DNA of 64,000 nucleotides from Adiantum capillus-veneris (Eukaryota; Streptophyta; Polypodiopsida; Polypodiales; Pteridaceae). The DNA lies in contig CM043952.1 of the NCBI GenBank assembly GCA_014529385.2, positions 155,411,057 through 155,475,056 on the forward strand, written 5' to 3'. A model generated the notes under the pieces. It saw only the letters and a program-made list of their open reading frames with translations. It did not search any database and was not told the origin of the DNA. Shown here piece by piece: positions 1-12,600 of this stretch. The translations under genes and the position numbers were made by a program. The number at the start of each line of letters is the position of its first letter. Positions within the stretch are counted from its first letter, which is position 1.

Positions 1-421
1 GTTGGAATCCAACCTAGGGCTTTTTGTAGCAAGTCAAAGAGAAAAATATCGAAGCTTGCTAAAATGAATCCACCATAAACAAAATTTTCAATTGTTGCAA
101 ACTATTGGAGCAATTGGGATTTACACAATGAGTGAAGGTATTTATCAAGATGTTTGACTACAATGCCTATATTTTGACCTTGCAAATAAGTTCATTTGAA
201 ATTGAAAAATGAAATTTTTATTACTCGCAAAAAATTGGCATTGCAAAGAAAGGGGTGTAGCACTTCTATCCACTTTTAATTGCATATACATCTACTTGCT
301 CATTGTTACACTCATTTCGTTTGAGGTGCCTTTATTCCCTTTTTTAAAGCAATAAGGCACTTGACTCTGCAAACAATGGCATTGCATTTCAATGGGTTGG
401 TTATTGTGTGTGTGTGCGTGT

Positions 422-466
<45 letters not shown>

Positions 467-760
467 GATACTAGTTGGTGGGCATATATGCTCGACATCC
501 GGCTCTCAATACTGTAGATGTTGAAAGCTGTAATTAACCTATCACGTGAGTTCAACAGAAGGGTATTTAAAGTTCTTGAAACTTACAGAAATATATATAC
601 AGAAGGGCATTATTTTTTCAAATTTGAAAAAAACTTATAGATTTTAAAAGAAAAGGGTACATTATATTCTTAACAACATTCACAGATAAGGGGTTTTACA
701 AACATGTCTTGAACGCACGTGATATGGTAGTTTTACACATAGTGAACCCCCCTAGTACTG
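1..760. other. No gene recognised
   Basis: AT-rich sequence without a convincing reading frame on either strand. The only structured feature is the GA microsatellite at 426-464. The short frame across that tract is a translation of the repeat and not a gene. Confidence 0.6.
426..464. repeat. (GA)n microsatellite
   Basis: About 19 uninterrupted GA dinucleotides, preceded by a short GT run (403-418). Confidence 0.95.
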
Positions 761-803
761 AGCCAAATTAGCTAGGAATCCATTTCTTAAACCTTGGCCA
801 TGG

Positions 804-810
804 TATAAAA
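804..810 (+). promoter_or_regulatory. TATA box of the gypsy 5' LTR
   Basis: TATAAAA lies about 665 bp upstream of the primer binding site, a plausible core promoter inside the 5' LTR. Placement is inferred from spacing and the motif only. Confidence 0.4.
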
Positions 811-1473
811 GCCAATTTTTGTAACTTTTGACCTAAGTTTTGGATAATGAAGTTGAGCGTATGACTGTTGATTGCATTGACTATATTTGTTTTCTCTTCT
901 TTCTCCCTCTTGGGTTGCAACATTGGCATTTCAAGAAGTGCGTCGGACTCGTAGGTGAAAGCTCTTCGATTTGACGTAAGTTTCTCGCATCATTTTTGTG
1001 TTTATAGTGGTGCTCATCTACGAGCTATTTTGTCTCATAACCCACAAATCAATATTCTAAATCAACTTTTAAGCATAGGAGGGGATAGAGCATGGTCTAA
1101 AGATGTTGTAGGGTGATTAGGAGACAAGAAATGAAACCTAATTTTTGTTGTTTATCTTTGGTGCAAATTTTTCCAGATGTCAAAATTAACATTTCTAAGC
1201 TTTATCTCATCATATATGACATGTTGAATTAGTGTAGCAACTTTGGTCCATTTGGACACTCCTAACTATCTCAAAAGTGATGTGACAGACTAGCGGCCGT
1301 ATTAAAGAACACTTGTACACGGTTTTTTTGAGAGATTAACTATCTCTTTTAGCCTCCATGCACTAGTTGAGTCAGCTACATCCCACGGATTGACATTTTA
1401 TGTCACGTTTTATGTTTGTGGTTCTCACTTTGCTAGCATCAATATGGTGAGGCTTGGTAGTCGGCCAACATTT

Positions 1474-1491
1474 TGGCACTGTTATTGGGGA
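1474..1491 (+). other. Primer binding site (retroelement)
   Basis: TGGCACTGTTATTGGGGA resembles the tRNA-complementary primer site of plant Tat/Athila gypsy elements. It marks the border between the 5' LTR and the internal region. Confidence 0.55.
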
Positions 1492-1862
1492 CGAGGCAAC
1501 CTAGAGTAGAAAAAAACCCAAAGCATTCACTAAAATTTTCACTACTTCCTCTAGTTTCAATTCGAGTAAAATACTTTTTACTTTATCACGTTGTTGAGAG
1601 GTGCTTGAGAGTAAAGATATTCTGTAAGGACCTCAGGAGCATTAGTTTCATAGGTCGGACTAGGTAAAGGGTCCTTGAGACCAGATAGTAGTCGAGAAGG
1701 GTATCACCTAAGTAGACATTAGAGATTTGGTCAAGAAAGTTGATTTTAACCCATTCATCACTCTTTTGTCAAGTTCAAAAGAAGTAGGCTAAGTAGAAAA
1801 CACTCAAGAGTGCATCTAATCTAAGGTGCTCTGGAAAAAACCAAAAGATTGTGAACAAACTT

Positions 1863-2580
1863 ATCTTTGGAATGCCAAAGATAAATAGGGGGTTTTTGGG
1901 GTTGAAACTAGGAAAATGAACTTACCAAGTGAAGGAATAACTTGTTTAGACCATCCCCATTGATTTTGGTAACATTTGGACCATTAAATCCTGGTCGGGC
2001 CCAAATCTGGTTTGAAAACTACCAATTGTGAGGAAATTACGGAAAGTAAAACAATTTTTGAACTGAACATTGAAACCAGAGCAGGGATAAACCTCAAACC
2101 AAGGGAGAAACCAAGTCGTGAAACCAAACCTGCAAAAAAAATACAATTTTAGAGAAATTTATCTTTGGCACTCTAAATATAGATTTCCCACCAGGGGGTA
2201 TATTTTACAAAATTTTCAATTAACAAAGCTTCAGTGGAACATGAGAAAGTTTGAACAAGTTTGGAGCGAAGCAAGGGCAAGGAACACCACAAAGTTGAAA
2301 ACCGTTACATCCGAACCAAAAAAGGTGGCAAAACACTGGTGAACAAAGTCCAAACTTTTTGAGACTCATTGGACAAGCTTGAAATCACATATAGAAAAAA
2401 ATGTCTTGAAATAGGAAAATTTTATATTTGGCACATCGAAGATAAATTTTTCACCAGAAGGGTAATTATGTTGATTTGACACCAAGGTTATCTTTCTTAG
2501 GCCATGAGAACCCCATCCACGTGATCAAATCAAGATCTAGTCTCACATTAAGCTGTAGCCATCTTTGGTGTGCCAAGGAT
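1863..2580. repeat. Four copies of a dispersed 20-bp palindrome
   Basis: The best copy (1863-1882) reads ATCTTTGG, AATG, CCAAAGAT, with perfect 8-bp arms. Related, decayed copies lie at 2161-2180, 2424-2443 and 2561-2580. Spacing is about 298, 263 and 137 bp. The set lies in the gag-side internal region of the gypsy fossil. Function is unknown. Confidence 0.6.
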
Positions 2581-3723
2581 AGCGTGCACAAAATTACAGA
2601 GTTTAAGGCACATTGAGTATATCCAGTGATTAGTAGTACGAATTGCTAGGTATTTTATGACTTCAAATTAACAATTATGGAATCACATACGGTTTGAAGT
2701 GTTGGTGTGCAGGAAATCATGTCTTGGCAGAAAAAGGGCTAAACACGGAGCAGACGCATTGCACCTGAAACAAAACGCATTATTCTAGGTTTGAAGTATC
2801 TGTTCAATTAAGTTGTTTTGAGTCCATATATGAACTTAAGATCTGGTAGAGTGTTAGAAAAATTGGGCACATTGGAAAAGAATAAGAGTAGAGCATCAAC
2901 GGAAGAGAATGTAAACCAAGGGAGGCCTTTAGAGACTATAGCAAAAGAGGTGCCAGAAACTCTCTGATTAAAGCTTTGAGATGTCTTCTTTTTCAACTCA
3001 ATGAGGGACTAGGATCTCATTCAAGTTCACGCATATTTTGACCTTCTTTAAGACTAACAAGTACGATGACTTGATTTATTTGGATCCTAACAAGGTATAT
3101 CTAGTAAGTGTAGATGACCATACAATTGAATTGAAGAGGAGATTAGAGTGAACAAACAAGATACTTTCTATGTGGATCAAAATGGAGTGAAATACCTCAA
3201 GATACAAGATCCTGACTTGGTAGACCGATGAGGATTGGAAGTTGACACTCTAATTCCAAACAAGGTTATAAAGGAAGGACCACATGCATGTGCTAGAGTT
3301 AGACGGATAAGATTTGATAAACACTAAACCTATAAAGCGTATACCCACTGACAAACCTAGGCTTGGATTCTATTGTTAGGAAGCCAACAATGTCACGACT
3401 GATCTGGACTACTCATGCCAAACTATGGAAATTGACACCCTTGATCTAGAATTCTCATGCCAAACAAGGGAAGTTGTCACCCTTGAAAATCATGTATATT
3501 TTCAAGATAAAAGAAGAGGGTTTAGCAGGGCTTTCCACTCACCTCTTTAGGGATTGCTATAATAAAAATTTTGTTATGATGATTCCAAAGAGATTCCAAA
3601 GGAGATTGAACGTACCAAATATTGGGGACATTCAATCGGAGAAGTCATTACCGGGACAATACCTGAAACTAAATAGAACATGGGGACAAATGAAAGTTTA
3701 AAGAAAATATTATCTCTCAATAT
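2581..3723. other. Decayed retroelement interior, no clear domain
   Basis: This lies between the palindrome group and the RNase H region of the gypsy fossil and should correspond to gag/protease/reverse transcriptase. I cannot recognise a domain with confidence. Confidence 0.4.
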
Positions 3724-5830
3724 GTGCTTACACTGTCGGCTCTCTCAAAGCCATTTGAGGTCCAATGTGATGCTTGTGGTGATTGCCTTGGAGCTTTTTT
3801 GCGCCAAGAAGGGCACACCATAGCCTATGAAACACGAAGGCTCGACCTTGTTGAGCAAGCTCTAGGCATATATGAGAAGGAACTCCTCATAGTTCTACAT
3901 GCCTTACACTCATGGAAACACTATTTATGGGGACTCCTTTCATTCTACGGATGGATCACCAAAGCCTTAAGTACTTCATGACGCAGACCAAGCTCTCCAA
4001 CAAACAAATGAGGTGGGAAAATTTCCTTTTGCAATTTCATTTTCATATTGCTCACATTGCTGGCAAGCATAATCAAGTAGCCGATGCACTCTCAAGCCGG
4101 CCAAGAGTGAATGCGGTTTCCATAGCAACTCACAATGATCTATCTTCTATGATAGATGAATATGATATTGATCTTAATTTTAAAGATGTGATTTCAGCCC
4201 TTGAACTAGGGAAGAAAGAGGAACCATTTACTTTACAACATGGTTATCTTCGCTATGGAAATAGACTATGCATTACTAACTCACTACGTGAGAAAGTAAT
4301 GTATGAATCTCATGCTCCTTCTTATGCGGGGCATAGAGGGATTCAGTCTACCCTCAAAGGAATTAGGGAACCCATCTCATTAATGAAACCATCAAGATAC
4401 TAACTGAAATCTTCTCGATCAAGCACAAGAAATCAACTCAATATTATTCTTGGTGCACTGGACTGAAAGCAGCAACGAGACCATAAAAATCATATTGACA
4501 AAGATTTTTTTAAAGGAGACGCAATAATCCCTTTTTCATTAATGTTGGAGTTCTTGTTGATGCTCATTGCAAGGGTAGTTTCATGAGATGCCCCCCTTGG
4601 GAAGCCAACCACGTGCCTCGGTTCCAAATTAGAAGGCCGACAATCTCTCATTGAAGAGGTCAAAGCAAAGCTATGTGTGTCTAAAGGTGCATGCCTAAGT
4701 GGTAAAGTGGATACAAAGGCCAAGGGCAAGCAGGTAGTTTCTGATGTGTATTCTTTTTATGGTTTTTTGGGCCATGATGCTCTGTAACAAGGCCTATCAA
4801 AGGTGGCTAGTCAAAGTGTCCAAAGTGTTGAAACCATTCTATAGTACGAGACATGCATTACTGGTGCAAGACTTGTCACAAGTGCCAGACCATTTGTGAA
4901 AGATAAATTGTAGCTCAGTTGTAGGAAGCTATAATTGCCCAAAGTTCTTTGGAGAATTGGGGTTTTTTGGATGCCATCGTTCCACTCCCTAAATTGACCA
5001 ACAGGAAGAAGTATATTGTGGTAGCTATTGAGTACCTCACTAGGTGGGTCAAGGCTAAAGCAACAAAGGAGGTAAATACACATGTGGTGGATCAATTTGT
5101 TTTTGATAGCATTTTTTGGTATTTTGGAGTACCATGGGTGCTTGTTTCTAATAGGGTTATGAATTTAGGATCAAGCTAATGTGAGCATTGGTCAAGAGGA
5201 TGTCCATTCAACATTGGTTTTCTTTGCCGTATCATCCCCAATGCAATGGCCTAGTGGTGAGTGCCAATGGGTAAATTATCAAGATGCTAAGGAAGTTATG
5301 TGTATAAGAAGGAGGCAGAGTTAGAAGCGAATCTAGAGAAATGTTTTTGGGCATATAGGACATTTGTGACAAGGTGGCTACAAATTTCACTCCGTTTGAG
5401 CTAGTTTATGATAAGGAGGTAGTATTTCTAGTGCATACACAACTAGGAGCTTTGCAGGGTATGTGGCGAGTCTATGCCACTCAACAAGAGGTATTGAAGG
5501 ATCATATTTCAAGCCTTGAGGCCTTGCAATTGGACAGAGAGGCAACAACAAGCTCCTATGTGAAGTAACGGCAGAAGAAGGCTACAAAGTTCAATCACAA
5601 CCTGTCGGACAAGAAGATAGATGAGAGAGACTTGGTGATAAAGTATGAAAGCTTCTTGGATTTATTTTCTAGAAGAAGTTTGAAAAGAAGTGGACGGGTT
5701 TGTATAAGGTGCAAAAGGCCTTTCCAAATGGGACCTATGAGTTGGTGAGAGCAAACGATAAACTTCTTAGGCACAACGTAAACAGTGTGTGGCTCAAATT
5801 GTACTTGTACAAGAATCTAGTGCCTAATGT
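3724..5830 (+). pseudogene. Gypsy pol remains: RNase H and integrase
   Basis: The first part (about 3,724-4,130) resembles Ty3/gypsy RNase H: an FEVQCDAC-type start, an EKELL block, and HQSLKYF, HIAGKHNQVADALS blocks. The next part (about 4,230-4,360) fits the integrase N-terminal zinc-binding region (SHAPSYAGHRGI). The region from 4,949 to 5,830 fits integrase core and C-terminal sequence (VAIEYLTRWVKAKA, TPFELVYDKE). It is broken by many changes. It is a fossil and part of the element at 780-5850. Confidence 0.75.
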
Positions 5831-5850
5831 GCATCAGAGATTCTAGTCAA

Positions 5851-6491
5851 GGGGGTGGGAAACCCACCTAAAAGGAATGAAGTAAAACGGAGATGAAGCT
5901 TTATACATATGGTTGTGGTTTTCCAGGCTGTTTGATGGTCAGTTTGGTGTGGCAGCTTAAAAATATGTTTTCGGTTGAACATAAATGTTTAGCAAGGGGG
6001 TTGGGCAATGATGGTGTAGCCAAAGTTGGTCATTGTTGGGAAGTGTACAAAGCAATGCTATGGATGTTGACACGTACACAAGCTGGGGCGTTAAAGCAAA
6101 TGTGAAAGTCTTGGGAAAGTAGGTGAGAGCAAAAATGTATTTCTAATGTGGGTTTTAGGCCAAGATGTCTCCAAAATGGGCCAATTGGGATGGTAGATCT
6201 AGGTGTCTGAAGTGTGACAATATGATTTTTGAGCCGCATTCTATATATTTAAAGATATATTCTTTTATTATGAGCCCAAAAGCCGTATAAGTTGCCCAAT
6301 GGCCATATGAAAAGCCCTAAGTATAAAGCTCAAAATACTTAGTCTAGACTGACACATTGTAGCATTATCTAAGGTTTTGAATAGATTTGTGTAATTACAA
6401 CTGTGAGTGACTACTCAGCAACACCTTGTAACTCATTTTTTCTCTTAATCTGGTAATCAAAATTCTATTTTGTGAATCGTGACAACCTATC
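5851..6491. other. No gene recognised
   Basis: A non-coding interval between the gypsy pol remains and the next LTR-like block. It could include a decayed 3' LTR of the gypsy fossil, but I see no matching 5' copy. Confidence 0.4.
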
Positions 6492-6985
6492 TGTTAGGTT
6501 TCTAGTTTCTGAAACCTTAGAAATTGTACAAAGCTTAATCAAATTAACCTGTTTGTTAAGAAAACAATGTAGAATTGTCCAACCATGGCAAATATTGGTA
6601 TTTTTGGAACCGTAATCACGACTTTACTATGGTTACAAATTTTTAGGAATGAATTCTGATAAAAACTCGCATAGTTATGAGCCCTAAAAGTTTACACTGT
6701 GGATTAAATTAATTAAATAAATTGTAAGGTTTTAGTAATCATTACTGCAAAAGACTTTTATCATAAAGTTCCTAGATATTTACAGATAATTGTAGATATT
6801 TTCAAAATTAATCATGAAAAGGTCAAATAATAGCAAAAATTTGATTTTGTGTATCTGGGAGACTGTGTGGGGTAGTAATGAACTTGCCCAGGCTGGAATT
6901 AGTTGCATGTGGCACTAGGGGAAGGCTGGGGGACTGCCTTGAGGTGCAAGTAACTCCCAGAAGCAGCCTAGGAGCCCTAAAAACC

Positions 6986-6993
6986 TATAAATA
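6986..6993 (+). promoter_or_regulatory. TATA box, conserved in both blocks
   Basis: TATAAATA is followed by GGTCCCC and then CAGACTCG. The copy at 31,702-31,709 has TATAAATA, GGACCCC and CAGACTCG at the same spacing, so the core promoter is conserved between the two copies. Confidence 0.6.
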
Positions 6994-7626
6994 GGTCCCC
7001 CTCTCTTCACAAAAAAATTCAGACTCGAAGACCTAGCCATTTCTCTCACCTAGAGAGAAATCTACTCAAAAATCACAAGAGAGAAAAAACTCTAGTTGAT
7101 TATCCATGGTAATTACCTTAATCTCTTTTTAATTAGCAAAATTATGCTAGTTTATCTATATTTTCTTAATTAATCCAATTAATTAAAAAGATTCAAATTA
7201 TTTACACTCTAAATCACTCTCTTAATTCTTAATATTCAGTTGATTACTTAGATTAAGATTAGGAATATTAATCTAATTAATTATTAAGCCATATTAGGAT
7301 TGAAATTAATATTTTTTGTCATAAATTAAGGGTAATTATACTATTTAAACTTAAATTAGTATAAGATAATTATCAAAGCTATAATAGATTGTCAAGATGC
7401 CAAAAAACTATTCTCTTAAGTTTTTGATCAGGTTTTGTAATTAACTAGGCAAAAATTATCTATTTTTAATGAAAAAACTGATGGAAAACCTATTTAGTTA
7501 GCTTGAAAATTCTTAAGTTAATAATCATAGCTAGAAAATACTATCAGGAATATGGGGTAAATTATTCATTAGCAGATAACTAATCTAAGTATTTAATTAA
7601 ACTAAAATTAGCTATTTTTATCCATA

Positions 7627-8386
7627 AATTAAAGGGGGAAATTAGAAAAACATGTTAGATAATTATGTGCTATTTATGAAAGTTAATTTACATATTAGAA
7701 AAGCTATGATAATTATCTTGAGATTAGAAACATAATATAGCTATTTATCTAAGTCAAATTAGACAAATTCCAGCTATAAATTAAAGGAGGAAATGAGAAA
7801 AACATGTTAGATAAATATGTTCTAATTATCAGATATTTTTTACATGGTATAAAAGTTGTGATAATTATCTTGAGGTTAAGAAAATAATATAGCTTTTTAT
7901 TTAAGTCAAACTAGACTAATTCTAGCTTTAAATTAAAGGGGGAAATTAGGAAAACATGTTAGATAAATATGTGTTATTTATTAGAGTTATTTTACATGTT
8001 AAAAAAGTTGTGATAATTATCTTGAGGTAAGAAAAATAATTTAGCTATTTATTTAAATCAGATTAAACTAGTTATAGCTATAAATTAAAGGGAGAAATTA
8101 GAAAAACATGTTAGATAATTATGTGCTATTTATCAAAGTTATTATACATGTTAAAGAAACCATGATAATTATCTTAAGGTTTGAAAAATAATATAGCTAT
8201 TTATCTAAGTTAGATTAGACTAATTAGAGCTATAAATTAAAGGGGAAAACTAGAAAAATTACTTAGATAATTACACAGTAATTATCAAAGATAGGAATCG
8301 TGGTTAAGAAGTGGGGATAATTAGGGCATAAAGAAGAAATTAGTTTATCTAATTAAATAGGCCAAAACTGTTTACTTAGATAATTA
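7627..8386 (+). repeat. Tandem array, 152-bp period, five units
   Basis: The anchor AATTAAAGGGGGAAATTAG (or close variants) begins at 7627, 7779, 7931, 8083 and 8235, exactly 152 bp apart each time. More degenerate units seem to precede it. Units are AT-rich, rich in TTAGATAATTA and GATAATTATC, and have no reading frame. Confidence 0.85.
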
Positions 8387-8464
8387 TACAATAATTATCA
8401 AAGGTAGAAATTACTGCTAGGAACCCGAGATAAATAGGTCATACATAGATAACTTTTCCTTACA

Positions 8465-8618
8465 ATGGCCTCCTCTCCCCTTGTATCATCTCCTCAAAAC
8501 ACCAGTCCTCAAATAGCCCCTACCTCCAACCCTTTCTTTTCTATCAACAAGACAATGCAAACCAACACACTGATCATGGAAGACAGAGAAACCCTTCATG
8601 CAAGCTGCCAGTTTGTGT

Positions 8619-8689
<71 letters not shown>

Positions 8690-8809
8690 AGAAAGAGAGG
8701 GACATGGCGTCCACATGATCTATCCCTTTCTCCTTCCTTTTTCCTTCTACCTTACAACCCACACACTATAAACAATTTTTTTTGCTTTCTCCCAACTAGT
8801 ACCCCCTAA
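8465..8809 (+). other. Short reading frame after the array, unrecognised
   Basis: An ATG directly after copy 1 opens 114 codons, but about a third of that is the (GA)n tract translated as Arg-Glu. The first 50 residues are Ser/Pro/Thr-rich and match nothing I know. An ATG at the matching place after copy 2 (33,674) opens a different peptide. It may be the decayed start of a retroelement gene or chance. Confidence 0.2.
8624..8681. repeat. (GA)n microsatellite
   Basis: About 29 GA dinucleotides. Confidence 0.95.
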
Positions 8810-8949
8810 TTGTATTTAGTTCTTATAGTTTTAGTTTTATTGTCTTTAGGCTAGCTTTGTAACCGGTGATGTACTTGCTCTCAAATTGGCACCATCGGGG
8901 CTTTTTAGGGGATTTTTCAAGTAATATAACTTAGCCTTGTCTTTTCTTT

Positions 8950-8950
<1 letters not shown>

Positions 8951-9041
<91 letters not shown>
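8951..9041. repeat. (GA)n microsatellite
   Basis: About 45 pure GA dinucleotides, apparently inside the U3/R part of a minus-strand copia LTR. Confidence 0.95.
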
Positions 9042-9044
<3 letters not shown>

Positions 9045-9394
9045 AGCAAGAAGAGAATTTTTTTGATGCCATAGGAACAATCCCAAGAGAACTCTAAGGC
9101 CGTTTCTATCCACCAAGATGGCCGAGTTTGAGAAAAGCATTACTTGGACTTAAAAAACCTCCATCAATGTTGAAAATAGGGTTGCATGGAAACACACACA
9201 ACTTGGAGAAGATGAAGATGCCGAAGGCACACAACACAGAGAGTATTTCTTAGTGCACAATGAAAGATACGTTAGCCCTAGCATGATGGGCTCATATACA
9301 AGGCACGTGAAAAACCCCCTCCTAGTGAGGGAAAAAATACCCCGAAAGTCCTAAGTGTGTTCACACACATCACTACCACATATGTATGGTAACA

Positions 9395-9407
9395 AATCCC
9401 CCTTGGG
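9395..9407 (-). other. Polypurine tract of the copia fossil
   Basis: Minus-strand CCCAAGGGGGATT immediately precedes the LTR start TGTTACC, which is the expected plus-strand priming position for an LTR element. Confidence 0.65.
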
Positions 9408-9639
9408 CGTAATGCGGTGAACGAGGGCTAGCACTTAGTGTAAAGAAGTTTCATGCCCAAAGGACATGATCAATACACAAAGGAAAGTAAGCCCATTGAT
9501 TTGCAGAAAGCTCCAAACTTCTCACGAGGCAATGCCTTTGTGAAAAGATCAGCAACGTTATCCTATGCACATAAGCCAAGCCTATCTCTTGAGAGAGACC
9601 CCTCCCTGGGGTTCTATGCACAAATTATACAATTTACAC

Positions 9640-12600
9640 CTTTATACAACACCTTCTAATTCAATTAGAAGTGTGGTATTGCCATCTTCCCCTTCGTAGT
9701 ATTCTCCTACCTTGTTTAAAGGCAGTGGTTTCATGTTTACCTGGGGTTTTTCTAATTCCTTGATTCCTTCCTGCATTCGTGAATTCGAATCCCTTACTCC
9801 AAATTTTTTGAGACATTTTCCTACCGTATTCCACATATTAGGTCTTAATCTGAGAAGCTCTCCTAGAGTAATGGTACAAGTTACTGGAGTCGATAAGAGT
9901 GTTATCAACCACTGGGAGTGCATACCCTTCCTTGTAGAGAGTTGTTGTGATGGTACATCTTTCACATCTGACTTTGCTTCATACTCTCCCATATATGGTG
10001 GTAACGTTTTTAGAGATACAAGCTGGCTATCCCAATATTTCACAGATCCCTTGTCTCCCTTATAAGAGTGCATCTCTAGATCTTCTTGAGGTCTTGCCTC
10101 AAATTCTTCAATAGGAGGAAGGAAGTCATCTTCTCCCATACTGGTTTTGTTAACCCTTTGGCTTAGTTCATTAGCTTCATTGGATTCCCTTATCTGTCTC
10201 TAAAGATCATTTAGGCCCTTGTCGCTTTTATACAATTTAGGTGTGATAGGTTGAAATCCTTCTAATGTGGAGCCTGTTGTGTTCAACACGATCCTAGGTC
10301 TTTCTATTGAATGTTCAGGTTTTAATTCAATTTTTGGACTAACAATTAGTCATTCTGATCCGTGTGTTGGAGGGCTCCTCGGTATTGGTACTGGAAGTTA
10401 TACCTCCTCCAATTGTTTCCTTGAAGTGGGTTCTAGTAGGGTTTGCGTAGTTTGGATCATCTTTTTACACATTTCCAGTCTCTGTTTTTCCAGCTCAGCA
10501 TAGGGATATGTCATCCATTTTTGTTCCCGAGTTTGGTCGATTCTAAGCCTTGAGTCGTATGCTTTCAAGACTGCTTCTACATATTCATTTACTTTTTCCA
10601 CTAGCACAGCTTCATCTAATCCCGCACTTTTGGATTTTGTTTTCTTGTCAAGCTAAATATCTGTTGGTGCTTCTGGTTTTTGAAGTGCTCGTCTTTCAAG
10701 TTTTTCTAGTATGTCTTTTGTTTGTTATAATTCTTCTGTGATGACATTTTGTTCTCTTTCTTTCCTCACTTCTACCCATGCTTTTCTAGCTTTCCATGTA
10801 TTTCGTTGACTTTTCCATTCAATGCTAGGTGTTTTACATATTGGTTCTTCATTTTCAAGTCCCCCTTTTTCTTTTTGATCCTGAGCTCGTGAGGTATTAC
10901 TATTTCATTCTTGGAACCATTGCTTGAAGGGATAGCCTCCAGAATGTTTATGGTTGCTTTCACTACTTTGTTTGGATTTTTTGGGCAATTGACAATTAAA
11001 TGAGTGATGCCGCAATCCAGACAATACAGATTGACTCAGACAATTTCCAAATGAGTACAATCTTTCATAAGATGGTCGCCCCCACATAAATAGCAAGGTC
11101 CCAATGGTTGTCGTGGATCTCCTTGGGCACCCCTCTGCTGGTAAGCTAGTCTTGGTCCATCGAAACCTCCATTGGCTATGAACATCAATGTTCTTGCATC
11201 CAAACTATATCTACTTTCTCCTGCAGCCTATGCCGCGATTGGTGGTCCAACATTGCCAATCATACTCCATGGTTGTAGCATTCTTGGCTCTTTTGGTGGG
11301 TAGTATGTTGGGCAGGCCGTTGTTCCACTTGGCTTGTTCCTCTAGTTCTTCCACAGTAGGCATGTATCTCACACCTATCGGCCTTGTCCCTGGGAGTGGT
11401 GGTTGTTGCCCTAAAACTGGTTGCGGTCATTCAATCCAAGCTAGTCCTGGAAAATTCCCCACGGTATATCTAGGTACAAGTGGCACTTGAGGTGGTGCTA
11501 CTTGCGGTTGGGAAACATACTGTTGTTATCTCACATACCCTTTATTGTAGTAGCGTTCCTCAGTAGTAACATGATTTGTCCATTCTTGTTTAATGGCACA
11601 CCACTTTAATGGCTTAGCCCGTGGCTTGGCAAATGTGCTAATTCTCTTTAGCACCTCCTCTATCAGTCGCTCTTAATTTACTCCTGGTTCATTTTGTTGT
11701 ACTATCTTCCCAAACTTCGACCCACTTTGTTGAGACAATGAATCATCATCTCTGTCTCTTAGATCTCCAACTCTGTAAATCTCATAGTTATCTACAAGGA
11801 ACAAAGCCTCTTTGATTAACTCATTTAGAGTGGGGCTTTTCTTCATATGAAAATATTTTTGAATATCTGCATTTCTTAAACCCTGGATAAATATCAACAT
11901 CAGTCTGGATTGGGTACATACTTCTTCTAGTGGGCATAACTTTATGTATTGTTTCAGCCATAGGGTTGCCTTCCTAACAGATTCTCCCTCTTTCTGTTTA
12001 AACTTGTGGATATGAGAGACAGTATTGTGGGTTATTCCCCCTTTGAGATAATTCCTCCACAAACTCATCAAAAGCTTCTTGGATGGTCCCAAAATCTCGC
12101 CTTTCAATAGAGTCAAACCATGTGGCGGTGTCTTCCTCTAGCGTGAGACCAAATCCTACAAATTGTGTATCGACTAACCTCTTCTGCTCGGATCACTCTC
12201 AAAAATGTTGCCACATGATCTCTAGGATCCCCTTCTCCTGAATACCTCTTGTGTACCCATTTTTGGACTTGAGAAGGTCTAACATGTCTTTGTTCTACCA
12301 GTCAAATTGTGGAATCTCCTCATCCTTCTTCCCTCACAGGGTCTGGTCCAGGTCTCAATCTTCTATCAACTGCACCTCCCATCCCAAATCCTCTCTATGA
12401 CCTTTCAACAGGTGGTTCCATTACAAACCCTCTTTCTGTCTTGATTCTCTTCATATAGGGAAATACTGTTGTGGTTAGCATCATGGCTGGCCCCTTGATT
12501 TTCTTGGGATAAGAATAAGAGTAAGTGGGCATGGGTGAGACTATAGGAGACATATATGAACTATTTGTAATAAGGACTTCACCTCTATAGAACTCTTGTT

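Larger units (their letters stand above)
780..5850 (+). mobile_element. Ty3/gypsy LTR retrotransposon fossil
   Basis: An old, broken plus-strand element. The visible order is a TATA box (804-810), a primer-binding-site-like sequence at 1474-1491 (TGGCACTGTTATTGGGGA, close to the TGGCGCCGTTGCCGGGG type common in plant Tat/Athila gypsy elements), a non-coding stretch where gag would lie, and RNase H and integrase remains at 3.7-5.8 kb. RNase H upstream of integrase is the Ty3/gypsy order. A 3' LTR was not identified, so the outer limits are approximate. It is heavily decayed with many breaks and probably very old. Lineage within gypsy is an inference from the primer site alone. Confidence 0.7.
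6492..8460 (+). mobile_element. LTR-like block with 152-bp array (copy 1)
   Basis: It begins TGTTAGGTTTC, followed by a GGTTTC/GAAACC hairpin, about 490 bp of unique sequence, a TATA box (6986-6993), a CAGACTCG-type transcript-start region with AGAGAGAA, and a long AT-rich tandem array. The same order and sequence recur at 31,222-33,660, so this is a dispersed repeat. The TG start and internal promoter suggest an LTR or LTR plus leader of a retroelement. No primer site or coding region could be tied to it. It is an old fossil. Confidence 0.6.
8820..9563 (-). mobile_element. Ty1/copia 3' end fossil (RNase H tail + LTR)
   Basis: On the minus strand, 9563-9490 matches the C-terminal end of copia RNase H (DNVADLFTKALPREKFGAF, a hallmark block). 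It is followed by a polypurine tract (9407-9395, CCCAAGGGGGATT) and an LTR starting TGTTACC at 9394. The LTR runs left past the GA tract; its far end is uncertain (about 8,820). Everything upstream of RNase H is missing. The piece is broken and moderately old. Its right edge abuts the gypsy fossil. Confidence 0.75.

Noticed and set aside
7627-8386. CRISPR-like or bacterial repeat array
   Set aside because: Contiguous 152-bp AT-rich units in a plant retroelement setting, with no short repeat/spacer pattern.
8486-9140. Frames rich in Ser-Leu or Arg-Glu on both strands
   Set aside because: They are translations of the GA/CT microsatellites. The same explains similar frames at 16.3, 22.8, 23.5, 31.1, 35.0, 53.2 and 54.3 kb.
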